This document shows positions 26,458 through 35,282 of a stretch of DNA of 64,000 bases, in pieces. Location: positions 186,001 through 250,000 of the forward strand of contig NZ_JAOQOK010000001.1 of assembly GCF_025961835.1 (NCBI RefSeq), given 5' to 3'. Source of the stretch: Sphingobium sp. B2D3C (lineage in GTDB: Bacteria > Pseudomonadota > Alphaproteobacteria > Sphingomonadales > Sphingomonadaceae). Made by a program: the position numbers and the translations under genes. Numbering within the stretch: the first letter of the stretch is position 1; every line of letters begins with the position of its first letter. Under the pieces are notes generated by a model. The model was given only the letters and a program-made list of their open reading frames with translations, did no database searches and was not told where the DNA came from.

Positions 26458-26492
26458 ATTTGGAATGATGAATATCAAAAAATATTCCAAAT
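26458..26492. repeat. AT-rich inverted repeat upstream of the rarD operon
   Basis: ATTTGGAAT (26458-26466) and ATTCCAAAT (26484-26492) form perfect 9-base arms around a 17-base AT-rich spacer, in the gap between the GFA gene and the small membrane protein. The region is strikingly AT-rich for this genome. It may be an operator or promoter element for the rarD operon, or the GFA terminator. Confidence 0.45.
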
Positions 26493-26509
26493 AGGTTTTA
26501 GATCGGCGG

Positions 26510-26938
26510 TTAGTCCGTGCCCTGAATCAGCGGCTTCACCCAATCCAGCGCCGTCTCCGCGAAGAAATGGCGACCCGGCACCACCCAGCTCGTATCGTCC
26601 AGCGTGCCCGGTTTGAGCGTCTGCATGCCTTCATGTCTATGACGGCGATGGACCAGCCGCGATCCGCAGTCGGCGCAGAATAGGCAGTCGAGCCGATGGC
26701 CGGAGTCGGTGTTGCGCGTCCAGATCGCCGGCGTCCCCTGCGTGAACGCCAGGCTCTCGATAGCTACCCCCATGGAGAGCCCAAAGGCGCTGCCGCTCTG
26801 CTTGCGGCACAGGCTGCAATGGCACGCCCAGATGCCCAGCGGCGGCGCGCTCAGTTCATAGCGCACCGCGCCGCACTGGCACCCGCCGCTCTGGGGAAAG
26901 CGTACGTCGGAAAAGCGCGTTGTGTCTGCCTGGCCCAT
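26510..26938 (-). CDS. GFA (glutathione-dependent formaldehyde-activating-like) family protein
   Basis: A 142-residue protein of the GFA/CENP-V family. Zinc ligand cysteines are visible in SGGCQCGAVRYEL and WACHCSLCRKQSGSAFG, and a third pair in LFCADCGSRL. These set up the two-zinc fold of the family; enzymatic activity toward S-hydroxymethylglutathione is known for only a few members. It is a single-gene unit whose substrate cannot be read from the sequence. Confidence 0.88.
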   Translation of the reverse strand: MGQADTTRFSDVRFPQSGGCQCGAVRYELSAPPLGIWACHCSLCRKQSGSAFGLSMGVAIESLAFTQGTPAIWTRNTDSGHRLDCLFCADCGSRLVHRRHRHEGMQTLKPGTLDDTSWVVPGRHFFAETALDWVKPLIQGTD

Positions 26939-27107
26939 GGCTCTGCTCCTCTCGTCTTGCCGCGCGCGTCAGCCGCCGTTCAGCCGCCCCGGTTCAGGCG
27001 TCGGGACGAAGGCCTTGAGCGTCAGGCGCGGTTCTGGACTTTTTTGCCGATCCTGACTTAGGGCGCAGATGATTAGAATGGCAATGATTCGGACGGAGGG
27101 ATTTTCT

Positions 27108-27467
27108 GTGACACGCGCAAACGCCGCCAAGATGTGGAGCATATCAGCGATTGCCGCCCTGCTCGCCGCAGCACCGCTCGCCCTGATTCCGGCGCAGGCA
27201 GCTGATGCACCCGCCGGTGATCCTGCCCATGGCAAGCAGGTGTTCGAGAGCACCATATGCGGCGCCTGTCACACGCTGGCCGCAGCTGATGCCAGCGGCC
27301 CCATCGGCCCCTCGCTGGATGGCAATGCCAACCTCACCCACGCGCTGATCGTCGAGCGCGTCACGAAGGGTGCCGGCGCCATGCCCGGCTATGAGGGCCA
27401 GCTGAGCGAGAAGGACATCAACGACGTCGCCACTTATGTGATGAGCGTGGCGGCAAAACCGCAATAA
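27108..27467 (+). CDS. Class I c-type cytochrome
   Basis: A 119-residue periplasmic cytochrome. A signal peptide (helix about 10-27, cleavage after AQA) precedes the mature domain. The haem site is C51-G-A-C54-H55 and the axial methionine M92 sits in GAMPGY. The GTG at 27108 is chosen because GGAGGG lies seven bases upstream; ATGs further up (27069, 27084) lack this. It resembles the small membrane-associated c552-type carriers that donate electrons to terminal oxidases. It is not linked to an oxidase gene here. Confidence 0.88.
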   Translation: MTRANAAKMWSISAIAALLAAAPLALIPAQAADAPAGDPAHGKQVFESTICGACHTLAAADASGPIGPSLDGNANLTHALIVERVTKGAGAMPGYEGQLSEKDINDVATYVMSVAAKPQ

Positions 27468-27474
27468 GCTGCGG

Positions 27475-27500
27475 GATCGGCGGGCCTCAGTCCGCCGGTC
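27475..27500 (+). terminator. Candidate terminator hairpin after the cytochrome c gene
   Basis: GATCGGCGG (27475-27483) pairs with CCGCCGGTC (27492-27500), with one G-U pair, around an 8-base loop, eight bases after the cytochrome stop. There is no T tract, so it may be a Rho-dependent end or 3' stabiliser. Confidence 0.35.
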
Positions 27501-27617
27501 GCGGCACCACGCGGCGCAGAGTATCGGTCGGAGCCAAGGCTGTATGCCCTCGGCTCCGTCCTGCTGGTCAAGGGGGGAGGGAACACTCCCCGGTACTGAA
27601 CGACCAGCGGAGTATTC

Positions 27618-30600
27618 ATGCGTCATTTCCTGCTTGCTTCCACCTGCGCCTTCGCTCTTGCCAGTGCGGCGTCAGCGGAAACCTCGATCACGACCAAGCG
27701 GACCACCGCAATCGCGACGGCCACAGCCAACAATGGCGCGGCCGACGATATCAAGATCGGCTCGGCCGGGTCGATCGAACTGACCGGTGCGGGCAGCGTT
27801 GCGGTCACGGTCAACAGTGCCAACAAGATCACCAATGAAGGCACGATCCAGATCAGCAATGCGGACAATGCCGCGGGCATCGTCGCCAATGCCGGCACGT
27901 CGGGCGGCATCGTCCACAGCGGCAAGATCATCATCGATGAGAGCTACGCGCCCACCGACGGCGATAATGATGGCGATCTCGACGGGCCGTTCGCGGTCGG
28001 CACCGGGCGCCACGGCATCCGCACCTTGGGCGCCTATTCCGGCCCCATCACCGTGGCGCGCGGTGCCACGATCCAGGTCGAGGGCAATGATTCCTTCGGC
28101 ATCCGGCTCGGCGGTCCGCTCACCGGCGCCTTCTCGCACGATGGCACCAGCAGCGTGCTGGGCGATCATGCGATCGGCGTGCAGGCCGGAGACATCAGCG
28201 GCAATGTCCGCCTTGCCGGCACGGTCGGCGCGCAGGGCGTCAATGCGGTCGGCGCGGCATTTCTCGGCAATGTCGGCGGCACGCTGACCATTCAGGGCGC
28301 GATCAGCGCCACGGGCTATCGCTACACCACGCCGCCGTCAGACCCCTCCAAGCTGGATGCGGACGATCTGCTGCAGGGCGGCTCGGCGGTCATCGTGGAA
28401 GGCAATGTCGCGGGCGGCATCATCCTTGCCGTACCCCCCAAAGACAGCAGCACCACCGATGATGATGAAGACAAGGACGGCATCAAGGACAGCGAGGAAG
28501 GCTCTGCCGTCGTGCGCTCTTATGGCGCGGCACCGGCGATGCGGATCGGCGCGGCCGGGCGCGATATCGCCATCGGTGCGGTGCCGGCGACGGGCAGCGG
28601 CTACGGCCTGATCATCGACGGCACCGTGTCCGGCAGCGGCCTCTACACCGGCGTGCAGGGCAATGGCCTGCTCGTCGGCGGCCAGGGTGGCGCCGTGACC
28701 ATCGCCGGAGGCATCGGTATCAGTGGCAGCGTCGAGGCCTCCGCCCGCGATGCTTCGGCGACGGCCCTGCGCCTCGGCGCCGGGGCATCGACGCCGCTGC
28801 TGCACGTCACCGGCAAGGTCGAGGCGACCGGCACCAGCAAGGATGGCGCGACGGCGACCGCCGTACGCGTCGATGCCGGCGCCAGCCTGCCGACCCTGCG
28901 CAATGCCGGCACGATCAAGGCGACGACCGGCGAGGCCGGCAGCGCGGTCGCCATCATCGATGCCTCGGGCGGGCTGACGCTCATCGAGAATAGCGGCGCC
29001 ATCTCGGCGACCGGCGCCAAGGCGGATTCGGGCCGTAACATCGCTATCGATCTCACCGCCAACGGCAGCGGCGTGACCGTCAAGCAGACCGAGGTCGCCG
29101 CCAGCGCTACCGCGCCCAACATTGTGGGCGACGTCCGGTTCGGCAGCGGCAATGACCTCTTTGACATCGCGGACGGCACGGTCACCGGCAACACCAGCTT
29201 CGGCGCCGGAGCCGACACGCTCCAACTACGCGGCGATGCGGTCTACACCGGCAATGTCGCCTTCGGCACCGGCACGAGCACGATGAGCCTTGCCGGCACG
29301 TCGCGCTTCAAGGGAACGACCGATTTCGGCGGCACCGCGAGCACGCTCTCGATTGGCGGTACCGCCGTCTATTCCGGCACCTTTGCCAATGCCGGCCAAC
29401 TGGCGCTCAGCCTTGCGGGCGGTGCACTCGATCTCACGGGCCCGGCGCAGATCGGCAGCCTGGCCGTGACCGACAAGGGCGCGCTCGGCATCACGCTGGG
29501 GGCGGCCGGCAACAGCACGGCCTATCTCTCGGTCGCCGGCACCGCGAGCTTCGCGGCGGACTCGCGGCTGGTGCTGCGGGTCAGCGATATCGAGAATGCA
29601 GTGGGCAATCATCTGGTGCTGACCGCCGGCACGCTCACAGGCGCCGGCAACCTCAATGCCGAAACCGCGCTAGTGCCCTATCTCTACAAGGCGACGCTCA
29701 GCAGCAGCGCCAACACGCTCAGCGTGACCCTCGGCCGCAAGACCACTGCGGACCTAGGCCTCAACCGCTCGGAGGCTGCGGCCTTCGATGCGATCTATGT
29801 CGCCCTCTCCAAGGACGAACGGGTGGAAACCGCCTTCCTCGGCATCACCGATGGCGAGGACTTCCGCACCAGCCTGCGCCAGCTCCTGCCGGATCATGCC
29901 GGCGGGACCTTCCAGGTCGTCACCCAAGGATCGCGCACCTTCGGGCGGATGCTGGATGACCCCACCGGCCCGTTCAAGGATGAAGGCAAATGGGGCTACT
30001 GGATCAACCAGCTCGTCTGGGGCGTCGAAAAGGGGCGCGGCGACACGGCGGCGTATGAGACCTCCGGCTGGGGCTTTGGCGGCGGCGCCGAAATCAAGAC
30101 CGGCCTTGGCAGCTTCGGCACGTCGGTAGCCTATCTGTGGGGCCGCAATCGCGATGGCGACACGGCCAATCAGGTGACCGCCAACCAGATCGAGGTCGCC
30201 GGCTACTGGCGCCTGAAGACCGGGCGCTTGCGGGCGACGGCGCGCGGGTCGGTCGGCTTTGTCGATCTGGATGGCAAGCGTAGCTTCGACGGGCTGAAGG
30301 ATGGCACCGCCACCACGCTGACCGCCAATAGCGATCGCAATGCCCGGCTCTATTCGGCCATGGGCACGCTCTCCTACGACTGGGTGTCGCAGGGCGGAAT
30401 CTCCTTCCGCCCGGTCGTGTCGCTCGATTATTTCCGGCTGAAGGAGAATGGCTACACCGAGACGGGCGGCGGCGATGCCATGAACCTCATCGTGCGCTCG
30501 CGGACCAGCGACGAGCTGGCGGTCACCGGCACCGCAGTGCTGGGCATCGACATGGGCGGCCAGGATGAGTGGTCCGGCTGGTCCCGGCTGGAGGTAGAGG

Positions 30601-30827
30601 CCGGTCGTCGCGAGATCGTGAGCGGCAATCTCGGCACCACGGTGGCGCAGTTCAAGGGTGGCGAGGCGTTCACGCTGCTGCCCGATGATCGGGAAAGCGG
30701 TTGGGTCGGGCGCCTGCGCGGCGTCGCCGGCAACAGCGGATTCCAGATCGGCGGTGAACTCGGCGCGGAGCAGTATCAGGGCAATTGGGCCCTGTCGCTG
30801 CGCGCCAGTCTTCGCATCGGCCTCTAA
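27618..30827 (+). CDS. Autotransporter (type V secretion) with beta-helix-like passenger
   Basis: A 1069-residue surface protein. A signal peptide (1-20, ending SASA) is followed by a long Gly/Ala/Thr/Asn-rich passenger (about 21-790) with repeats such as ITNEGTIQI, AGTSGGIVHSGKI and the T(L/S)xLRGDAVYTGN pattern, characteristic of beta-helical autotransporters. Two Asp-rich Ca-binding-like tracts lie at about 114-123 (DGDNDGDLDG) and 280-294. The C-terminal 270 residues form the outer-membrane barrel; the chain ends in Leu rather than Phe. A GGAG site lies 6 bases before ATG 27618. The following genes encode sigma/FecR/TonB proteins. Confidence 0.88.
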   Translation: MRHFLLASTCAFALASAASAETSITTKRTTAIATATANNGAADDIKIGSAGSIELTGAGSVAVTVNSANKITNEGTIQISNADNAAGIVANAGTSGGIVHSGKIIIDESYAPTDGDNDGDLDGPFAVGTGRHGIRTLGAYSGPITVARGATIQVEGNDSFGIRLGGPLTGAFSHDGTSSVLGDHAIGVQAGDISGNVRLAGTVGAQGVNAVGAAFLGNVGGTLTIQGAISATGYRYTTPPSDPSKLDADDLLQGGSAVIVEGNVAGGIILAVPPKDSSTTDDDEDKDGIKDSEEGSAVVRSYGAAPAMRIGAAGRDIAIGAVPATGSGYGLIIDGTVSGSGLYTGVQGNGLLVGGQGGAVTIAGGIGISGSVEASARDASATALRLGAGASTPLLHVTGKVEATGTSKDGATATAVRVDAGASLPTLRNAGTIKATTGEAGSAVAIIDASGGLTLIENSGAISATGAKADSGRNIAIDLTANGSGVTVKQTEVAASATAPNIVGDVRFGSGNDLFDIADGTVTGNTSFGAGADTLQLRGDAVYTGNVAFGTGTSTMSLAGTSRFKGTTDFGGTASTLSIGGTAVYSGTFANAGQLALSLAGGALDLTGPAQIGSLAVTDKGALGITLGAAGNSTAYLSVAGTASFAADSRLVLRVSDIENAVGNHLVLTAGTLTGAGNLNAETALVPYLYKATLSSSANTLSVTLGRKTTADLGLNRSEAAAFDAIYVALSKDERVETAFLGITDGEDFRTSLRQLLPDHAGGTFQVVTQGSRTFGRMLDDPTGPFKDEGKWGYWINQLVWGVEKGRGDTAAYETSGWGFGGGAEIKTGLGSFGTSVAYLWGRNRDGDTANQVTANQIEVAGYWRLKTGRLRATARGSVGFVDLDGKRSFDGLKDGTATTLTANSDRNARLYSAMGTLSYDWVSQGGISFRPVVSLDYFRLKENGYTETGGGDAMNLIVRSRTSDELAVTGTAVLGIDMGGQDEWSGWSRLEVEAGRREIVSGNLGTTVAQFKGGEAFTLLPDDRESGWVGRLRGVAGNSGFQIGGELGAEQYQGNWALSLRASLRIGL

Positions 30828-31131
30828 ACGGTTCTTGAGGCCGGTGTGCGGGCAAGAGGGAGCGTGGAACCGTGCCCACCACCCCCCAACTCCCTCTTGC
30901 CCAACCCGGAGTTGAATGGAGATGACCGTCCTTGCGATCGATCGCTGCACGCACGCTGGCTCACAATCCCTTTGCGCCGTTCGCTCAGGGGGCGTGGAGC
31001 CTGTGTGGAGCGGGCCGCACCGGCCCTTGCGTGGTGGTGTCAGCGGGCTATACCGCGCAGGAGTTTCAGGTGCGACCCGGGACACAGGGTGCCGGGCGAT
31101 GAAGGCACAGGGAAGCCACAACGGACGGACC
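30828..31131. other. Gap between autotransporter and sigma factor genes
   Basis: 304 bases with no convincing ORF. It starts with the long inverted repeat (30850-30902) and then passes into the leader of the sigma-factor gene. No recognisable -35/-10 promoter pair stands out. Alternative starts of the sigma gene at 31099 fall in this interval. Confidence 0.4.
30850..30902. repeat. Long inverted repeat after the autotransporter gene
   Basis: Thirteen-base arms GGGCAAGAGGGAG (30850-30862) and CTCCCTCTTGCCC (30890-30902) are perfectly complementary with a 27-base spacer. It lies 23 bases after the autotransporter stop. It could end that transcript or shield it from exonucleases. It has no U tract. 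Confidence 0.5.
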
Positions 31132-31674
31132 ATGAGAGGTGAAACGGGAACCGATACCGGTCCTGTCGAAGGGCAGGGGCTGGCCAGTGCGCTGATGGCG
31201 CATCGCGTCCAGCTCATCCGCTTTCTGGTTGCCCATGGCGCCGGGGATGCCGCCGAGGATCTGTTTCAGGAATTGTGGATGCGCGTCACCCAGCGCCCTA
31301 CCGGCCCGGTCGGCAATCCGCTGGGCTATCTGTATCGCGCCGCCAACAACCTCATGGTCGATCGCTATCGTGCCGAGCGGCAGGCGCGGGCCCGAGATCA
31401 GGCCTGGACGGAGGCGCGCGGCACGGGGGAGGTCGTACCCGAGCCGACTGCGGAAGCGCAGCTGATTGCGCGCGAGGATTTGCGGCGGTTCGACCGCGCG
31501 CTGGACGCGCTGGGCACGCGCGCTTCGCAGGTTTTCCGCCGCTATCGCCTCGATGGCGTGCCCCAACGTCAGATTGCCGCCGAGCTGGGGGTAAGCCTCA
31601 GCACGGTCGAGAGCGATCTGCGCCGTGCTTATGCTGCCCTGCTGGCCGCAAGGAGACAGTCCGATGACGCATGA
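31132..31674 (+). CDS. ECF RNA polymerase sigma factor (FecI-like)
   Basis: A 180-residue extracytoplasmic-function sigma factor. Region 2 is visible in LIRFLVAHGAGDAAEDLFQELWMRVTQ...NPLGYLYRAANNLMVDRYRAERQARAR, and region 4 in LDALGTRASQVFRRYRLDGVPQRQIAAELGVSLSTVESDLRRAYAALL. The combination with an adjacent FecR and TonB receptor places it in the FecI/iron-starvation group. The ATG at 31132 is the best guess; 31099 is an alternative. It overlaps FecR by 11 bases. Confidence 0.88.
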   Translation: MRGETGTDTGPVEGQGLASALMAHRVQLIRFLVAHGAGDAAEDLFQELWMRVTQRPTGPVGNPLGYLYRAANNLMVDRYRAERQARARDQAWTEARGTGEVVPEPTAEAQLIAREDLRRFDRALDALGTRASQVFRRYRLDGVPQRQIAAELGVSLSTVESDLRRAYAALLAARRQSDDA

Positions 31675-32647
31675 TCGGCAGGCGGGGATGGACCCGGCGG
31701 ACGCAGCGGCCATCGACTGGCTGATGCGCCAGCGCGATCCGGCCTTCAATGCTTGGGAGGCCTTCACTGATTGGCTCGAGAGCGATCCAGACCATGCGAC
31801 CGCCTATCACCAGCTCGCCGCGCTGGATGCCGATCTTGATACCTTGCCCGCCCGCCCCGAGGACATCTGGCCGGAGGGTGGCGCCGTAGCGCGGGACGGG
31901 GGTCGGGCTGCCTCGCCCACGCCGCCTACGCCGCGCCGGATCAGCCGTCGGCTGTGGGTCGGCGGTGCGCTCGCTGCTTCGATCGCGGGCATGGTCGGCA
32001 TTGGCATGTTTCAGGCGTCGTCGGATAGCTACCGGGTGAAGACCCCACTGGGCCGCTCGCAAGTGGTCACCCTTGTCGATGGCAGCGAGATTGCGGTGAA
32101 CGGCGGCTCCTCGGTCAAGCTCAGCCGCAGCGATCCGCGCCGGATCGAGCTGGAGGAAGGGCAGGTGCTCGTCTCCGTCGTCCACAAGGATGCTGCGCCG
32201 TTCCGGGTTTCGGTCGGCGGCGCCGAGCTGGTCGATGTCGGCACGGTGTTCGATGTCGCGCGCAATGACGGGCGGATCAGCGTGGCCGTGTCGGAAGGTG
32301 CGGTGGTCTACAATCCGCGCGGCGCGGCGATCCGCGTCGATGCCGGCTATCGCTTCACCGCCCGCGATGATGGCAGCGCGACGGACCTGAGCGCGGTCAG
32401 TCCCGCAGCGGTAGGCGGCTGGCGCGCCGGCCAGCTCGTCTATGATGGCGTGCATCTGGATGATGTCGCGGCGGAAGTTGCGCGCACCACCGGCATTGCC
32501 CTGCGCACCACGCCGGCGGCGGCGGGCATTCGCTTCCGCGGGGCCCTGCGCACCGATCTGCCCGAGGAACGGCTGGTGAACGATCTGGCGGCGCTCTCCG
32601 GCACCTCTGCGACAAAGGAAAGCGGAGGGTGGACGCTCTCAAGATAG
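31664..32647 (+). CDS. FecR-like anti-sigma/sensor protein
   Basis: A 327-residue protein. The N-terminal cytoplasmic DUF4880 part (WLMRQRDPAFNAWEAFTDWLESDPDHATAYHQL) contacts the sigma factor, one membrane helix (about 85-105) follows, and the periplasmic FecR domain (about 115-245) contains TPLGRSQVVTLVDGSEIAVNGGSSV and GTVFDVARNDGRISVAVSEGAVV. The last 70 residues (VHLDDVAAEVARTTGI...) resemble the STN-like C-terminal domain of FecR. ATG 31664 has AAGGAGA upstream and lies inside the sigma gene; the C-terminal end overlaps the receptor gene by 19 bases. Confidence 0.87.
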   Translation: MTHDRQAGMDPADAAAIDWLMRQRDPAFNAWEAFTDWLESDPDHATAYHQLAALDADLDTLPARPEDIWPEGGAVARDGGRAASPTPPTPRRISRRLWVGGALAASIAGMVGIGMFQASSDSYRVKTPLGRSQVVTLVDGSEIAVNGGSSVKLSRSDPRRIELEEGQVLVSVVHKDAAPFRVSVGGAELVDVGTVFDVARNDGRISVAVSEGAVVYNPRGAAIRVDAGYRFTARDDGSATDLSAVSPAAVGGWRAGQLVYDGVHLDDVAAEVARTTGIALRTTPAAAGIRFRGALRTDLPEERLVNDLAALSGTSATKESGGWTLSR

Positions 32648-35106
32648 CTCGTGCCCCGCTGGCGCTGTTCGCCACGGCGGCGCTGCTGGGCGTCGCCGGG
32701 CCGGCCGCCGCGCAGGCGCCGCAGACCCGGCCCATCGACGTGCCTGCAGGGCGCTTGTCCGATCGGGTGCCGCAACTCGCGCGGCAGGCGGGCATCAGCA
32801 TCAGTGTGACCAGCGACGCGCTCTGGCGCACAAAGGTCAAGCCCGTGCGCGGCACCATGACGCCGGCCGAGGCCATTGCGCGGATGCTGGCCGGCACGCG
32901 CAGCCGGGCCGTGCAGTTGAGCGCCACGAGCTGGCGGATCGATGCGGTGAGCGCGCCCGCTGCCGTAGCGCAGGCGCAAAGGCCCAGGCGTCCGGTCGCT
33001 CCGCCACCCCCTCCGGCCCCGCCGGCCGAAGTGGAATCCTTCGTCGTCACCGCCAGCAAGCTCGATCAGCGCTATGAGGATTATCCGGGCGCCGTGCATC
33101 TGCTGGATGGCGCAGACCTGCGGTTTGGCGGTGAGCGCGGCACAGACTCCATCGCCTCGCGCTTGGCCAGTGTCGCCTCCACCCATCTGGGCTCCGGACG
33201 CAACAAGCTGTTCATCCGGGGCATCGCCGATTCCAGCTTCACCGGGCCAACGCAGGCGACGGTCGGGCAATATCTGGGCGATTTGCGCCTCACCTATAAT
33301 GCGCCGGACCCGGACCTGCGCCTGCAGGACATCAAGCAGGTCGAGGTGCTGGAAGGCTCTCAGGGCACGCTCTATGGTGCGGGCTCCCTCGGCGGCATCA
33401 TCCGGCTGGTGCCCAATGATCCTGATCCGCGCGGGTTCACTGTTGAGACCAGTGCCGGGCTCAGCGTCACCCAGCATGGCGAGCCGGGCGCCGATGTCGC
33501 CGCGACCGTCAACATGCCGATCGGTACGCGCGGCCATGCCCTGCGCCTGACCGGCTATGGCATCACCGACGGCGGCTATATCGACAATCCGGTACGCGGC
33601 GTGAACGATGTCAACCGCACGCGCATCGCTGGCGGGCGCGCCGTGCTGCGGCTGGACCTGGGCGATGCATGGACGGTGGATGTCGGCGGCATCTATCAGT
33701 CGACGCTCATCGACGATTCCCAATATGCCGACCGCGATGCCCCGCCGCTCACCCGCAACAGCTTTGTGGTCGAGGATGCCAATGCCGATTATGGCATGGC
33801 GACGCTGGTGGTCCGCAAGGATTTCGGCGCGCTGCGCTTCCAATCCTCCAATGCCTATGTCAGCCACGGTCTGGACGAGCGCTTCGATGCGACGCGGACC
33901 GACACGCTCCCACGCGTGTTCGAGCAGCGCAACCGAACGCGGATGCTGACCAGCGAGACCCGGCTATGGCGCCCGGTCGAAAATGGCTTTGGCTGGGTGC
34001 TGGGCATCAGCGCCATCGACAATGAGGCCGAGCAGCGCCGCGCCTTCGGGCTCACCACGCTGCGGGCCGCTGCCACCGGCGTGCGCAATCGCGTCACGGA
34101 GCTGACCGGCTATGGCAAGCTCAGCGTCGAGGTGTCGCGCGGCATTTTGCTGAGCGGCGGCGGGCGGATCACGCACAGCCGGCTGAGCGGCAGCGCGGAG
34201 GATGTGCAGCCGCTGTTCGCCCTGCAGGGCGGCGATATTGTTGCGGGCCGGACCGAAACCAAGCTGCTGCCCTCCGGCGAGGTGCTGGCGCATCTGGTGC
34301 CGGGGCTCACCGTCTATGCCCGCTATGAGGAGGGCTTCCGGCCCGGCGGCCTTGCCATCGAATCCCAGTTCGTCCGCCAGTTCCGCAACGATCACATCCA
34401 GAGCCTGGAAGGCGGGGTGCGGATGGGCAGCGCTTATTATGGCTTCGCGGCCAGCCTTTCGGCCGCTTACGCCTATTGGCGCGACATCCAGGCCGATTTC
34501 ATCGACGGCAATGGGCTGCCGACCACGGCCAATATCGGCAATGGCCGCATCACCTCCATAGCCGGCAGCCTCTCGCTCTTCCCGCTCGAGGGACTGCAGA
34601 TCGATCTCAATGCCGTCTACAATCACAGCCGTGTCATTGCGCTGACGCCCGAGGCGTTCCGGCTCGCCGCGCTGCGGGCCACCGATTTGCCGGTGACCAA
34701 CGCCCTGGCCCAACTTCCCGCTTTGGGCTCGCTGGGCCAGCTTAGCGCGGATGCCTCGCCCGGCAGCATTCCCAATGTCGCGGAATATGCGGCGCAGGCC
34801 CGCATCGATTATCGCGTGCTGCTGGGTGCGGCGGACCTGCGGCTGGCCGGCTGGCTCAAATATATCGGCCCCTCGCGCCTTGGCATCGGGCCGGTGCTGG
34901 GCGATGAGCAAGGCGATTATGTCGATACCGGCGTCACCGCCCGCTACGGCGATGCGCGACGGGGGGTGACGCTGTCGCTCACCAACCTGCTGGACACAAC
35001 CGGCAACCGCTTCGCGCTCGGCACGCCCTTTGGCACCGGCACCGGCGGCTACACCACCCCCCAGCGCCCGCGCACCGTGCGCATTGCGGTGGATTATCGC
35101 TACTAG
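32629..35106 (+). CDS. TonB-dependent receptor with N-terminal signalling (STN) domain
   Basis: An 825-residue outer-membrane receptor. A signal peptide (cleavage near AAAQA) precedes a secretin/TonB short N-terminal (STN) domain at about 35-100. A Pro-rich linker (124-136) and a TonB-box-like SFVVTASK follow. The plug (about 145-275) ends in RLVPNDPDPRG, and a 22-strand barrel closes with YDYRY-type termini (ending IAVDYRY). The start is GTG 32629, which lies inside fecR. The STN domain and gene order predict surface signalling to the FecI-like sigma factor. The ligand is unknown. Confidence 0.87.
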   Translation: MDALKIARAPLALFATAALLGVAGPAAAQAPQTRPIDVPAGRLSDRVPQLARQAGISISVTSDALWRTKVKPVRGTMTPAEAIARMLAGTRSRAVQLSATSWRIDAVSAPAAVAQAQRPRRPVAPPPPPAPPAEVESFVVTASKLDQRYEDYPGAVHLLDGADLRFGGERGTDSIASRLASVASTHLGSGRNKLFIRGIADSSFTGPTQATVGQYLGDLRLTYNAPDPDLRLQDIKQVEVLEGSQGTLYGAGSLGGIIRLVPNDPDPRGFTVETSAGLSVTQHGEPGADVAATVNMPIGTRGHALRLTGYGITDGGYIDNPVRGVNDVNRTRIAGGRAVLRLDLGDAWTVDVGGIYQSTLIDDSQYADRDAPPLTRNSFVVEDANADYGMATLVVRKDFGALRFQSSNAYVSHGLDERFDATRTDTLPRVFEQRNRTRMLTSETRLWRPVENGFGWVLGISAIDNEAEQRRAFGLTTLRAAATGVRNRVTELTGYGKLSVEVSRGILLSGGGRITHSRLSGSAEDVQPLFALQGGDIVAGRTETKLLPSGEVLAHLVPGLTVYARYEEGFRPGGLAIESQFVRQFRNDHIQSLEGGVRMGSAYYGFAASLSAAYAYWRDIQADFIDGNGLPTTANIGNGRITSIAGSLSLFPLEGLQIDLNAVYNHSRVIALTPEAFRLAALRATDLPVTNALAQLPALGSLGQLSADASPGSIPNVAEYAAQARIDYRVLLGAADLRLAGWLKYIGPSRLGIGPVLGDEQGDYVDTGVTARYGDARRGVTLSLTNLLDTTGNRFALGTPFGTGTGGYTTPQRPRTVRIAVDYRY

Positions 35107-35115
35107 GTCTCACGC

Positions 35116-35192
35116 GTGCTCCTGCGGAAGCAGGAGCCCAGGGCCCAACCGACCACCTTATCTGCCCGAGGCTCCTGCTTTCGCAGGAGCAC
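35116..35192. repeat. Inverted pair of family A hairpin repeats
   Basis: GTGCTCCTGCGGAAGCAGGA(...)GGGC at 35116-35144 and its inverted relative GCTCCTGCTTTCGCAGGAGC at 35171-35190 lie between the receptor gene and the AbgT gene. The first copy nearly repeats the element at 12738-12766. They would form one large cruciform and separate the two transcription units. Confidence 0.65.
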
Positions 35193-35282
35193 TGGATCGC
35201 CTCCAGCCCACCACCCGCCTTGCCCCGCTCGCGCCGTCGGGTTAGCACAAGCCAAGCGATCACAATCACATAGCGAGGGCTC

